Of a DNA stretch of 64,000 nucleotides, positions 50,301-62,840 are shown in pieces (the stretch's first letter is position 1; each line of letters begins with the position of its first letter). The notes under the pieces are model-generated. The model was given only the letters and a program-made list of their open reading frames with translations, made no database searches and had not been told where the DNA came from. The position numbers and the translations under genes were made by a program. This DNA comes from Triatoma infestans. Lineage: Eukaryota > Arthropoda > Insecta > Hemiptera > Reduviidae. Location: assembly GCA_011037195.1 (NCBI GenBank), contig JAAEAF010003802.1:1-64000 (forward strand), in the 5' to 3' direction.

Positions 50301-52991
50301 AATATTATTCTTGTTTTCACATTTCATATTAACATAAAGCTTAACAGTCATTGTTTTTTCTCTTTTAAACAAAATAGTGTATATTCTGTGAGAATGAAAG
50401 TACTAAACCACAGAGAAAGCTTCGATAATAAACAAAATTTATAAGTTCTTGCAAAAAATTGGACTGCATAATGCATAAATCAATTTCCCTTCAATTTCAA
50501 AGTATGTTCCATGTTTTTTATTACCTATTTCTTATATGCTGATTTCAGAAAATTTAGAAAGATACTAAATGATTCAAGAAATGAGTGTGTTACAATACCT
50601 TAATATTATACGGGAATTCTGATCACCAAAAACAACATGCTATGATGAATGAAATTGGTGAAACCAAAACATATATAGTAATTAATGTTGCTAGTAATAT
50701 ATTACAAAACTCTTGTTGGACTTAAAAAAGAAAGAGGTTTAATTCTGCAGTTAATTATATTAAAATAACAACGACATTTCTATGTCTAAAAGGGTCATGA
50801 AGGAATAACAAATTTTGAGTCCAATAGGATTACCTCCATGGTTATCTATAACAAAGCCATTGTTGGAATGCTAATAATACTATTACAAAATGAGCTGTAT
50901 AAGACGGATCAACATTTGTTTCAAATCAGAGAGAACCAACCACCACAACAATTCTATTCAAAATGTTTAATAGTGCTTCAGAATTCAATTACAAATTTTT
51001 TCTATTAAAAAGGTTTTTTTTTAAGTATTTTTATTAAGCAATTTACAGTTGCAAGAAACCAAAGAGATATGAGTTTGTATTACCCGTCAAAAAATCGAAT
51101 AAAGAAATGTTATATTTAGTAAAAAGCTTCTTCTTCACATCTTGTTTAGGGCGTAAACTCGTAACTACCATAACCAAAACCTCAGAGTTTTCTTCCAGAA
51201 ACATAATTTTCGTGAGACTACAATTTGAACAACCGTCTTCACATGTACATTAAAAACAGAGATATTTTTAAGGAAAGAGAAATTTTTTTATATTTTGTTC
51301 TTTCAATCGGGTTAGATTATGTTCCCAAATTGTTTCCAATTTTCTTTTCATAAAAGACCATCGTTTCCTTGATAGATAATAATAGTATGCAACATCAATA
51401 TGCATGGGTTATGTATCCGTATTCAATGTCCATATCCTTATACTATTTTTATTATTATTATAAAAATTAGAAATTTTTTTAATATCTGAATATAAGGAAT
51501 TGAAATTATATCTACACTTTGAAAAGATTTCCAAGTTTCCTTTATTCTTACGAATAAATTAAGGGAAATTAAGTCTACCTAAGAACTATAAAAACCCATA
51601 TATTTATCCAGCACTGAGGGTTCAACTACATAGTACCTAAGCTCGTTCACCTATTTCAGTATCATAACAGAAACATTTCTTCAAATGTCTATTTGCAACT
51701 ATCAACTATTCAAATGTTTAGTAAACTGAGAGAATTTAAAAGGTGACAGTAAATCTCATTTGCCATAATATAAAAGGTTACAAGGATACAAAAACATTTT
51801 TATAGAAGATCTAACTAACTCATCTAACTAACTCTATCTAACTAATTCTTTACAAAATGATTTTTAAAATTTAATCTTGTAAACTGACTCTTAAAACCGA
51901 ATTAAGCTTCGGAATATTTCCTACCTAGATATATTTCTGTTTTGATCTGTTTTGTTCAGAATTGAATAAAGTATTGAATTGCCAAGAGCTGTTCTCAGAA
52001 GTTCAATCATTAAAATCTACAATACTGGCATTAAGATTGCAATTCAGCAATCTTTCAGAATGTGCGATTAGTACTCAAAACAGAACATGGAGCACATATT
52101 TTGTGAATTGAGATCACTTGAACAATATTTGTTACAGAAATTACTACTCACCAATGAATGGGTTCAGTAGCCAACATCATCTCTTCTCACCTTTAAATAC
52201 ACCTGCAATTATAAATTACTGAATAATATTTTTAGATTTACATTTGTGAAAAAAAATAATAATAATAATAATAATGAAGTAATAAAACTTAGCCACTAAA
52301 GAAAAATGACAATGAAATATTTTCTGACCAAGTCTTGAAACTTTATGACAAATAATCTGGTAATTTATTAATTCTTAGGCACTTAAACTTAAATTAGATC
52401 ATCCTCCAAATGTGAGGTTAAGTATCTCGGTTTTAAGATATTCAGATAGTTCAATTATCGGATCAATTATCATAAAAAATCAATCCAAATGCTATTGAAA
52501 TATTAACGGAAGTAAAAGATATTCATTTTCTTCAAATTATGCACATAAATTAACATTCCACAATAGAATGCTGTTTAAATTTTAAAGAAAAAAAACATGA
52601 AAAAAATTATCATCATCTAATATGGCTCAATATCACACACATTCCAGGATTTTAATTGAAAATATATATTAGTAATTTAACAATAATATTTTTTATCTTA
52701 CAGTCAATAAATTCCATTTCCCAGGTTCCGCGTAATTAAATCATTAAAAACAAAAATCTCTGAACTGGAGTGTCCAGAAACAAAATGGCGTCTTTCACGA
52801 AAGGTCCAAGACATGGGAAAAAAATTAGTATTATAATTTGATAAAATCCAAAATTTCATTTTTCTAATCAAATTCCAATTTATATTAAAATCAATTAAAA
52901 TAAATTTATAAATTACTAACATAGTTTTATATTGTTTATGTGAACTTTTTTTAAAAATATTTTTTTCAAAAATATTAAGAAATGATTTCAG
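50301..52991. other. AT-rich DNA, no gene recognised
   Basis: About 2.7 kb without a frame or repeat that can be supported, apart from an AAT simple repeat near 52257-52276. It would be intron if the exon call at 52992 is right. Confidence 0.45.
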
Positions 52992-53069
52992 AGCAGTTGG
53001 CTGACTCCCTTACTCAGCCTCGATCTTTCCATCGCCATCATCCAGCCCTGGTGAACACCAATTCTGTAT
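52992..53069 (+). CDS. candidate internal exon of a host gene
   Basis: A 78-bp GC-balanced island in AT-rich DNA. It is preceded by GATTTCAG (acceptor) and followed by GTAAGT at 53070 (strong donor). Only one plus frame is open: two bases, then QLADSLTQPRSFHRH, HPALVNTNSV, then one base. The length is 26 codons, with phase-1 introns on both sides. The next exon-like island at 60287 starts with the two bases needed to finish the codon (T plus GT, cysteine). The function is unknown; the peptide is not recognised. No upstream exon was found in the window. Confidence 0.4.
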
Positions 53070-53075
53070 GTAAGT

Positions 53076-55194
53076 AAAATTAACTCATTATAATGTGGGT
53101 AAATTAAAAATAATAAATAATAATTTATTTTACAATTATTAAATAAACATTTAGTATTAGAAATTTGTAAGAATATTATTTTTTTATTGGTTAATTACTA
53201 AATGAAATAAACTAGGTCCAATGGATTCGGCATTGAGGTAAAATTTACTACTTAACAGTTATTGTTCAGAATCAATTATGCCCATCAGAAAAATAGTATT
53301 TTAATCCTATAACAAAATAAAAAATGGACTTATAAGATTTTTTTTTTAATTTTGAATACTTCATCAAAGAAAATTAAATAGGTCAGCTGAATGCATAATT
53401 GGGTTACTGCAATCCACTAATTCAATATGGCGTGATTATGACAAGGATTTTTTTTTTCAGTATCCAGGTACTTACTTTCTTGTTTCATAAAACATATATG
53501 TACAGCTTAAAAAGTTATTATTTCTGTATTTTTATTGGCCAAAAAATAATTATTTTTAAATCAATCGAAGATCACTCTGTACTTGATTTTGAGATATGAT
53601 CTGAAAATCATAACTACAATGATAATTATGGAGTAAATTATAGGCTATGAAAATGAATTAATTAATAATCACATGTCATTTTGCAAAAATCAATGCTTTC
53701 TTTCAATGAAGATAATTCCATTTTTTATGATGTCCTTATTTCTTCCAACACTTGTCTGGATTTTTTTCCTTTTTTTTTTGTCTAATGACTTCATATGTAA
53801 TAATTTGTATTCTCTTAATTTATGCATAAATCATGAATTAGCTATTAAAAGAATTTCTTAGTGATCTTCGATTCTGAAATCCGTTATTTGTAGATGGCAC
53901 TTTTTGGGTTTTTAAACACCAAAAAATTCACATTAATTACTCAGAAAAGTCTCTTACAAAACCAAAATTCTTATTTACAGCCATATCTGAGCAACAATTT
54001 TAGCAGGCAAAATTCCTAAACTGAATAATATGGCTTCTGAATGCCTAATTTCTAATATATAAAAAAATCATAATGATGCTTTGCTATATTAAAATGGTGT
54101 TTTTTTTTCTGTGATTATTGTAAAACATGCAAGAAATTCAGAAAGCTAACCTTCAAGTTGCAAAAATAAATAATAATATTGCAGATTTGATTAATTGATT
54201 TGTTTTTCTGATTAACATAGTTTTAAGAATCAAGCACAATTTTTTGTTTAATTATCGCACTTCACAGATTTAATTTAAAGAAAATTCGAAACTTTTTACG
54301 AACAGTGGTAAAATGAAAATTGATATCAATTTAAAAATTCCACCATTTTAATGAGTTCAACAAACAACAGTAATCCATAGTTGTTTTCTTTAAACTGCTC
54401 CATTGCTTGTTTGTTTATTTTGCCGGATAAAAGAATCACTATTTAAGTTTCACTGAATTTAATTCTATATTTATGAAATGGAAATTCAAACTTATTTATA
54501 CGCAAAAAGAATCATTTAAAAAAACCCTTTTATAGCATTCTTAACCTATCCACTAAACACAGGAAATACCTCCCCACTACTATAGATATGAGTTTTTGCT
54601 TTTAATTTAATTATATAATGACAGAATACTATTGGAGGAAAAAGCTCTTAAGATATCTCTACTATATTTAAACATATTGAAATCATTTTAACTTTTGTTG
54701 TGATTGTATTTTAATGTTTGAGATTTTTTTAAATAATATTCTATCAGAAGAATTAAAATAACTATAAATTTTATAAAAATGGGAACAATCATAAACCATG
54801 ACCATGTCTCATAGCTTCTAAAACGGCAAATTTACCTATTGATTTTGCTGAAAATATTGTTTAGCATTCAAACACTAATACTTATAAATTATTTATTAAA
54901 CAGGATAAAGAATATTATGGCTGCTTTAGGTAAACTTTAATATATATATTAAACACAATTATATAAAATTATAAATTATATTATTATATAAAATTGTATA
55001 TATATAAAATTCTGTTATGCAATTTTTATTTCTCTTATATGAAATGGGAGTAATTACCTCGAAATATTATCCATTATAGAAACACAAGCCCCAATAACAA
55101 TCTAGAATAAACACCGGATCTACTTTAAATTGAATGAAACATTTGAAAGTTTAAACTTCAATATTCAAGTTTATTTTGTAAAGGTTCTTTTTTC
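53076..55194. other. AT-rich DNA, possibly intron
   Basis: About 2.1 kb without recognised features. Frames at 53399-53599 and 53673-53861 are hydrophobic by composition only. Confidence 0.4.
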
Positions 55195-55620
55195 CCATTG
55201 ATCCCCTATGCTGGACGGCATCATCTCTTTTGCTGCAAACCAACTTTTTTTTTTTTTGCAAATATTTCAGCCTTCCTATTTCTTATTTCTCACATATTGT
55301 TAAGATTAATTGGCAATGGGTGGCTTAGTTCTTTTGTGTAGTATGTGGCGAAATCTAACCTAGTCTGCTCTGTTACTTCTGCTACTCTGGCCATTACTTT
55401 GTGATAGATCTTATTGCCATCTTTTATATTTTCCTTTCTACTTAATCAGAAACCTCATCTTTGTTGCCCTGGATCTGATTTATCTTTTTTTTGTTCAGGA
55501 CTCAGAAGAGTATTGAGTTCCTGTTTAGAAACCATCTTTTTAATGTCGTTAAACATCCTGTTTGCTGCTCCTTCCTATACGTTCCGTTATTTGCTACTGT
55601 TGTAACTATTCTCTGGTAAC
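55195..55620 (-). other. possible decayed coding segment, unidentified
   Basis: On the minus strand two stop-interrupted pieces read NRMFNDIKKMVSKQELNTLL and VMARVAEVTEQTRLDFATYY, with KELSHPLPINL following. The sequence is less AT-rich than its flanks and looks like an old protein-coding insertion. The family is not recognised. Confidence 0.25.
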
Positions 55621-56131
55621 TGGGTTCCCATATATTGGAAAACGTTCAATTTTATAAAAAAAAAAAAAAAAAAATTACAAGAAGAAACTGATATTTCAAT
55701 CATTCTGAAATGAACTTACAGGATTGGACGACTTTTATCCCTTAGCCCAGTTGATCCTTTTAAATTAAACAAATTATAATTTTCTTTTCTTTTTTCTAAA
55801 TAACTGTATTAATATAAAATACGGCATAAATCTTTATAAAAACAGCAATGAGTAAAAGAACTGATAACATAAAAAAAAATTAAAAACACAATTCCCATTA
55901 AAGACATTAAAAAAAAAAATTCATAAATCTATATTTTAAAATCTAACCTCACGCTCGGTGAGTGTTATGCGGCCCAGAAGTGGGGGTTCAAACAATCGAA
56001 ACAATGGAAAAATTGAAACGGTTATTTATTAAAAAATTATTTAAATTACCAAGTAATACGGCAAATTAGATCACTGACTTAGTAACTGATTAAGTTTCTG
56101 AATGAAGTAAAAATGAATTACATATTTAACA
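55621..56131. other. AT-rich DNA
   Basis: A runs near 55657-55674 and 55910. Nothing else was seen. Confidence 0.4.
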
Positions 56132-56142
56132 TACTTCCAGAT
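56132..56142. repeat. target-site duplication of LINE copy F, left
   Basis: TACTTCCAGAT, repeated at 57041-57051. Confidence 0.8.
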
Positions 56143-57040
56143 TATTATTATTACCAACCTCGGGTGGGCTATATCCCGGTACTACAGCCAACAGAGGCTT
56201 ATTGGGCCACCCCCGATAGTTCCTGTAGTTTGAGGGCCTTCACCACCAGGTCATTTTGAGCTACTATCTCCTCAGATCGCAGCGTACCAAAGGTCTCATA
56301 CCTCAATTTAATTATTGCAACGCAATCAAACAACAGGTGGGGGGCCATTTTCCTCCTCTTCCTGACATAATTTACACAAGGGTTCCGCTCGAATGAGCCC
56401 TACCTTGTACAGATGTTTCCTGAACCTACCATGACCCGTAAATAGTCCCGTCACCAAAGAGATCTGGCTCCTACTCAGACTAAGAGTCATTTGGGTCCTT
56501 CGTTTACACAGTCCTGGCATCATCCTTTTACTGTGTATAATCCCGGGCTCCCCCTCCAGAGCTCTTCATGCTTACTGCGACACCACTCTCTAATCGCTAC
56601 ACGAATCGCTCCGCCAGTTATCCCCAGGACCGGCTCTGGACCAATGAACGGAGTGTTTGCCCTGTTCCTGCCCAGTTGATCAGCTGTCTCATCACCCTCA
56701 ATCCCTACATCTTCAGGCACCCATAGCAGGTGTACCTTGTTGTGCCTGGAGAGTCTCACCAAAGCCTCACGACATTCTTTCACTAGGGATGAGGTAGTTC
56801 TGTAAGCCTCTAGGGATGTCAGTCAGTGCGGCCTGACTGTCCGAGCAAATGTGTATGACCTTGCCCCCTGGGGCTCTACGCACAGAGCTTAATGGCAAAA
56901 ACTTCAGCCTGGAATATAGTGGAATACCTGCCCAACGGCCTCTCAATGAGTACCTGCGGGCTCATTCCATACACTCCTGCTCCAGTTCCGCAATCCATCC
57001 TAAAACCGTCTGTAAACCACAGAGGTCCTGTCCGGTAGCG
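56143..57040 (-). pseudogene. RNase H LINE family 3, copy F
   Basis: Minus-strand sister of copy E, uninterrupted. It starts CGCTACCGGACAGGACC at 57040, close to the 5' limit of copy E. Blocks: a shifted TDGS region, then VKECREALVRLSRHNKVHLL near 56770-56720 without the repeat Q insertion, ETADQLGRNRANTPFIGPEP, ITGGAIRVAIREWCRSKHEE, then frameshifts to SQISLVTGLFTGHGRFRKHL and the knuckle LCQEEEE, broken at its end. WVPGH is changed to WVPED. The 3' stem-loop is at about 56181-56206 and the TAA-type tail at 56143-56153. An 11-bp target-site duplication flanks it. Confidence 0.9.
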
Positions 57041-57051
57041 TACTTCCAGAT
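57041..57051. repeat. target-site duplication of LINE copy F, right
   Basis: TACTTCCAGAT, second copy. Confidence 0.8.
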
Positions 57052-57900
57052 ATTAGGTTGCCAAAATTTGTAGCTCGAGAAATTATTATTAACAGGATTT
57101 CGTGGTATGAGGTATGGGAAAATATGTGTTTGGGAAATGGGAGTCCCACTATTTGATTTAAGTAATTGTAATGCATGGAAAGGTAATTTTGAACTCTTTC
57201 TGTATAAATTGAAATTAAAGGAAAGAGAAAATGCGATTGCCAGGGCGAGGCAAGGTCAACAACCATTTGATTTATCCAAAACTTGAGTACAGTATGAGCT
57301 ATATCAGTGAGAAAAAATCGATGAGGCCAAATTAATATGTAAGGCGAGGACAGAAACCCTTTATCTGAACTGTAATTTATTTAATCCAGAGGAACGTTAT
57401 GTAACTTAAAACAGAAACAAGACATAATATACTTTATTGGGATTTGTCTGGAACTGTAGCTGTACTGTAGCCCTGTAGTATCGGGGAATACTCATTGTAG
57501 AATTCAATTATTAATTGTCCTTAACTCTTTGGTTTTTTTTCCCTACTTCCTTTGATCTTTTTTTATGCAAAAAGTGACACCTCGGCAGACGGTTTTTTAA
57601 TAGTTGCCTAAATTGTTTTAAGTTTTGTTTTAAATGTGTATGAGATGAAATACTATAATTTTTATTTTTTTGGTACAATATAAATATTTGTACTATAACT
57701 TTGAATAAACTTAAACTTGGACCTCGTCCATTATTAACACTATAACTTTATAGCTCACTATAGAGCTTCCAGATCGAAACTTCGATACTATTTTATACAT
57801 ATTATATTACAACTTTTTGTCATTTAATTCCAACTATCATTTATGTAAATATTTATGTATAATGAGATGTTTGTATGGCAATGGCCAGAGGAGTTTTTAA
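57052..57900. other. AT-rich DNA
   Basis: Nothing recognised. The 88-codon minus frame at 57000-57266 overlaps the LINE edge and has no motif. Confidence 0.4.
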
Positions 57901-57904
57901 AGAA

Positions 57905-57965
57905 AAAGAATTCTTTGTTTCTCTACGTTTTGGGTACCATTGGTGCGCTTCTTCAAGAGCTCTGT
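57905..57965 (-). repeat. degraded Penelope terminal motif
   Basis: On the minus strand TTGAAGAAGCGCACCAATGG, then TACCCAAAACGTAGAG, parallels CTGAAGAAGGC...ACCGAAACGTCGG at 14391-14426. The core GAAAC is altered to AAAAC. Confidence 0.4.
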
Positions 57966-58169
57966 AAAAATTTATTGGTGAAAATACATTATTGTACAGT
58001 ATAGTAGTTATGAAAAAGTGCATAGATTTATAATAAAAAAAGAAAAATTAAATTACCTTTCAGAATTAAAGTTTACTATTTTTCTTCAAAATTGGCTTTC
58101 TGTTGGTTTTGTTCTATTTAATGTCATATATATGGATGTAGAACAATAAATCACATTGTGGTGTCACTT

Positions 58170-60060
58170 TGAAGGAAAATTCACCCAGAATTCTAAAAAA
58201 ATCAATTTGCATGGAAAAATGTTTAAAAAATAAAAGATTCCAACATTTTTATGGTTTCAAACTCTTTAAAGCTATTTTTGAGAAAATCACGAAAAACTGA
58301 AAAAAAAAATTCTGTTGTTACTGCAGTTAATACAACTATAAAATTGTCAAATGTGGCTCAACCAATGTAAGCTACATTGTAGTCTAGAAAACAGTTTCAA
58401 TAACATTGGAGGAACTCAAATAATTCTTTGAAATTTAACGTCATAAATTCCGTTGAACTCCTTATAATGAGTTTTTCCGGAAAACTCTTTTCATAAAAGT
58501 TCTAGAAATTTATGGGTGCAATTAGCATTTCAAAGATTAAAGAAAACCGTTGAGCCGTTTTAGAGAAAATTGCAACTCAAAAACTTTTTCTACAAAGTTG
58601 TTGATCCACTTAACTGAGTTTCTTCTAATTTGGATTTCTAGCCAATATTTCTAATCAATATAAATATTATATAGATGACTGTACCATAGATTGTATGGAA
58701 GTGGGACTTTAGGGGAAAGTAGGCATGTCCAGAAAGTAAGTGTACTGAGGCTCTCACGGCCGGAGGGATTTTGTTTTCGACATGTTGGCTACACTGCCGA
58801 GTAGCCTGATTCCTCCCCTCCGCAACGAGACCGTTTCCAGGTGAGTATGTTGAGAACTGTCGACGCGACAATACGTTTCGTGAACAATGTCAATCCAATC
58901 TCCCGCCAAGTGTGAAATATGCAAGGTCGGGCAAGAGTTTTTGAGACGCTACAAACTCCATGGAGATGAATTTCTCCGCTCCATCATTACTGCAGATGAA
59001 ACTTGGATTGTACACTACACACCTGAAACCAAAAGGCAGTCTCAACAGTGGCATCACACCTCTTCACCATCCGCCAAAAAGTTCAAAACCACAATTTCAG
59101 CCAAGAAAATCATAGCATCCGTGTTTTGGGACTGTTAAGGCATAATTTTAATTCAATACATACCTCAAGGGAAGACCATCAACTCTGCAAGATACTGTGA
59201 GACCCTAAAAAAATTGCGGAGGGCGATTCAGAACAAAAGGAGAGGCATGCTGACAAAGGGAGTCTGCCTGCTGCACGACAATGCCAGACCACACACGGCC
59301 AACGCCACTAAGGAACTGCTTGCCTCGTTTAAATGGGATGTCCTGAACCATCCCGCGCATTCGTCTGACCTAGCACCTTCAGATTACTATCTCTTTACCT
59401 CCCTGAAGCTGCACATGGGTGGAAAAAGGTTTTAAACCGACGGGGAGGTGGAGAACTGGACGAAGGGGTTGGCGGGAAACTACTTCGAGGAAGGCATCAA
59501 AAAATTAATACCCCAGTTCACCACCTGCATTGAGAGGAATGGTGACTATGTCGAAAAATAGCTTACATATGTACTAATGTAACCAGGTAATTTTTTTGTT
59601 CAAATAAACATTTTTGTAACCTACAAAAATTCAGTACACTTACTTACTGGACATGCCTCGTATAACCCTACATTTAACTCACAACTCCCACAGAAAAACA
59701 ATTTTCCGGACATTTTAATGTGTTTATGTGTGTAGATGGAATAAACGTTTAAAGAAAATTTTTTGGAGCCGTTTTTTGGAGAAATTCGTGGCAAACTAAA
59801 AAAAAAAAAAAAAAATCCGTAAATTTACACTTTCGATTGGTAGATTTTTGCCGGAAACTTAGTTTCAGATGCTGTGCTAGTATATAATTGTAATACCTTG
59901 GTTTAGCTTGCTGAGATTTTTCCTCTTTTAAATATTCTGTTCAGACACACATAGACCATTTGCTAAGAACAATTTTTTCCTATTCAGGGAATCTCGAAAC
60001 GGAATTTCGTCACTTTAATACGATCGCAACACTTCCTGTTACCAGGAGTAAAAGAAAGTA
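58170..60060 (+). repeat. DR dispersed repeat interrupted by mariner
   Basis: Plus-orientation: TATTTTTGAGAAAATCACGA, AACGTCATAAATTCCGTTGA, AACCGTTGAGCCGTTTTAGA and ATTATATAGATGACTGTACC, then mariner. It continues TTTTGGAGCCGTTTTTTGGA, GATTGGTAGATTTTTGCCGG, GTTCAGACACACATAGACCA, CGATCGCAACACTTCCTGTT and AGGAGTAAAAGAAAGT. Removing the mariner restores DR order, although some sequence is lost at the junction. Confidence 0.75.
58722..59660 (+). pseudogene. mariner transposon with internal deletion and broken transposase
   Basis: Both terminal inverted repeats are present (GGCATGTCCAGAAAGTAAGT at the left, and its inverse CTTACTTACTGGACATGCC at the right), between TA dinucleotides at 58720 and 59661. 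The transposase keeps DETWIVHYTPETKRQSQQWH (first catalytic D), ETLKKLRRAIQNKRRGMLT, CLLHDNARPHTANATKELLA (second D) and DLAPSDYYLFTSLKLHMGGK (third D, 34 residues later). Stops fall after VFWDC at about 59136 and before TDGEV at 59433. The N-terminal helix-turn-helix region is largely deleted: only about 160 bp separate the left repeat from the DETW block. The last codons are VEK-stop at 59561. Inactive. Confidence 0.92.
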
Positions 60061-60286
60061 AACAATGTCCATTAGAATTATAATAATTGCAGTAAAACAA
60101 TAGTCATGTAATTGTTTCATTCCATATTTTTGCACATGGTTGATTCATATTCACTTCGGATTCCATTATACCCAGAGATTTCAAAATTATTATTCTTAAA
60201 ATGCAGAAACTTCTGCAAGAATAGTTATTAGATTTTACCTTTAATTAAATTATTAATTGATTATTATTGGTATTCTTTTTTTGCAG

Positions 60287-60333
60287 GTAATGCGGGAGTG
60301 ATTGCTAACGGGAGTGCTTTATTATCTAAATAA
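60287..60333 (+). CDS. candidate terminal exon of a host gene
   Basis: A strong acceptor (TATTCTTTTTTTGCAG, ending 60286) precedes GT, then codons for NAGVIANGSALLSK and a TAA stop at 60331-60333. The reading phase fits the donor of the exon at 52992-53069. The intron between them would be about 7.2 kb and would contain LINE copy F, a DR copy and the mariner. The peptide is too short to identify. Confidence rests on splice signals and phase only. Confidence 0.38.
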
Positions 60334-60660
60334 ATGAGTTATTTTAACTAGTGCGTTAAAAAAAGAAGAAGTTTATCCACGGATATTCCAAATTCCGCCC
60401 AGAACTAGTAATGCGTTTTTCTATTTTGTGATTATAATATTTTAAATTGTGTCCAGTGTAATGAAGGGAAAGAAGTGAAGACATCTAAGGATATGTAACT
60501 GCAAAAGATTGTTACATATCCCAACCTACAGCAATAAAGGTAGGCTGGGGAATTATAGTGGTCTATGTTTATGTTGACTTTATGTGACACTCTGGATTCT
60601 TTGTAATAGTATTGCCATGATAATATTAGAATAAAATGAGCTCGAATAAAATAAATACAG
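60334..60660 (+). other. putative 3' UTR with two hairpins
   Basis: If the exon is real, this is its 3' UTR. Hairpin 1: GGATATGTAAC (60489-60499) with GTTACATATCC (60511-60521), 11 perfect pairs. Hairpin 2: CCCAACCTAC (60520-60529) with GTAGGCTGGG (60540-60549), 9 of 10 pairing positions, with AATAAA at 60533-60538 in the loop. More AATAAA signals lie at 60630-60655. Confidence 0.45.
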
Positions 60661-61084
60661 AATAATTATAATTCCATCAAATTATGTCATGTGGCATGCA
60701 TTTTTGCTGCCTAAATTCTATAATATTCCTTAGGCCTTTTTACAGACTGAATATTATTAATGATAATGCAATATATTTCTTCTAATATTGCGTTTAGCAT
60801 AATCATCAATCTGGACAATTCTTAAACTTTTTTGAGTTTACTTTTCCATTTAAAATTGTTTCAATAATAGAAATCATCAAATGTATAAAAAAAATAATTC
60901 ACGGCAACAATGATATTTTGCATGACACTGTTATGCAGTTAATAATTGGAATTATAATTATTTAATAAAACATTTATATGGCCACTATTAATATCCTTCT
61001 TCGGAACTTCCAGTCCAGGCAGAGAGCAGAGTCGGTAAGCGAATTCTTGACATATACATATACATGTACGCATTTCCTTATAAC
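60661..61084. other. AT-rich DNA
   Basis: Nothing recognised. Confidence 0.4.
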
Positions 61085-61180
61085 AAAAATTTGATGTGAA
61101 AAGTCATACGATTTTCTCTTACCTTCTTTTAATACAATTGTATATAAAGGCAAATTTCCTTTAAACTCAAATTTTAGGTA
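61085..61180 (+). repeat. DR 5' fragment
   Basis: TGATGTGAAAAGTCATACGA, TTTTCTCTTACC and TTTCCTTTAAACTCAAATTT match the plus-orientation start of DR. Confidence 0.5.
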
Positions 61181-61506
61181 TTTGTCATAACATTTATATA
61201 GACGGGCATAAACCTACATTAATCTCAGCAGGTAGAGAGAAGTGATGACTTCTTATGGCCTAATAGAGCGCTCTAAAAACACACCCAACTACATGTAACG
61301 TTTGAATAACGCCACAAATTAAAACACTTAAACATTATTTGCTGCTTTCTTGGATACTTCCAGGCCCATAAGCCAACTAATATATCCATGTGACTATTGT
61401 ATTTATAACCTTCCTGTAATTGAATCACACAAAGGCGACTTACTGCGCAACTCCGCACAGTTAGTACACGTCTTGGTCGTCGGACTGCTCTGATCGATCA
61501 TAAACT

Positions 61507-61750
61507 ACTTTCAAACTGTTCAATATGTGGATGGGTCCGCGTTGCTGGATGAGTCTGGTATTTTATCTGACGTTGATATACACATCCATCAAACCAACAA
61601 GTGTGAATATAACAGAAACATTACATTCAAGTGAACTCTCTACATGAACTTGGTGAATTTGCTCTGACGATGGATGAGAATCCGAAACTGGTCAGGAAAA
61701 AAATGAATATGCATGCTACGACGAATAAAATACCAAACACTTTCAAACTG
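61507..61750. mobile_element. short copy of the foldback family with 12-bp flanking repeats
   Basis: ACTTTCAAACTG occurs at 61507-61518 and 61739-61750. The 220 bp between have inverted ends (GTCTGGTATTTTATCTGACG near the left, CGACGAATAAAATACCAAAC at the right) and an interior matching the right arm at 5345-5470: CCAACAAGTGTGAATATAAC, AAGTGAACTCTCTACATGAA, GACGATGGATGAGAATCCGA and AACTGGTCAGGAAAAAA. It defines the ends of the family represented at 4586-5490. Confidence 0.7.
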
Positions 61751-62840
61751 GTCTGAGATTTATTGGTAACATTTGATTTTTAGTTTGAATCTTGTTGGAA
61801 CACTTTTCAATCATTGTGCATGCTCTGGACAATAACAAACCAGCTTGAGGCTCTGTTGGAACAAATCTTATAAATTCACATAATATTTTCACTCATTCTG
61901 TGAGCTCCTCACAGTTTTTAATCTAGACATCCTGATGTTGGGCGAATATTCAAAAAACTAATGGCCTTTCGATTAAGTTCAAGATTTTTTTTTTTGTTCG
62001 GAACAAGATATCTGCAGAAGAGCGTAAAACTCGATTTGTTTGGTGCTGTTCTGAATTGTAAGGTAGATTAGAACCGGATCTGAATTTTCCTTCTATATCC
62101 AGCTTGTTGCTGTTTTATCTTTGGGAAAGCCAGTTGGGCCCAAATAATAGTTCAAAGAAATAAAAACAAATTTATTTAAATTTTCGTTTTGATCAAGTAC
62201 TTATACGCCTTAAGTACACCAATAAACTTACAGTAATGAGATTAATGAGGTTATAAGTCGTAACGAATGAGAGACACATTTTATTTTTCAATATATATAG
62301 TTTTATTAAACAACTCTACTTTATAACCTCTCAATTAATAGCCTCCCAAGCACTGGCAGAGCATTTGTAAGTAAAAATACTGACAGTCTACTTCTATCGT
62401 ACAAACACCTGGCCAGTGAACTGGCCGGGTTCCCGTCAGTGCACTCACCAAATAACACTGATCGTGTATTCATTCGCATCTTAAGAAAGGAAAATATAAC
62501 GAACCGAAAGAAGTGGAGAGGGGCTTTTAAGGTTTTTTGTTAAAAGAGAAGGAAATCTAAGCATTTAGGAAAATTCCTTTAAAAAATACAAAATTCTTCA
62601 GAGTAAACTGATTTTAGTGGTGTTCAGGGGAAGTGCAGAGATAACGCTTTCCACGAAAGTGATTTGCGTTATTATAATATTGTAAATTCTCGCATCTATA
62701 TAACATTGAAGACAAATAAACATACGAGTAAAATTCTTGGTTTGAAAAGATCTGTCAACTATCTTCTTTTTATGCATAAACCATTCTACCTCTCGGTGTA
62801 TGGTTGTCTGTCAACTACTATGTTACTTACTTACTGATTT
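61751..62840. other. no gene recognised
   Basis: AT-rich, no frames with motifs, no named repeat. Confidence 0.4.
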
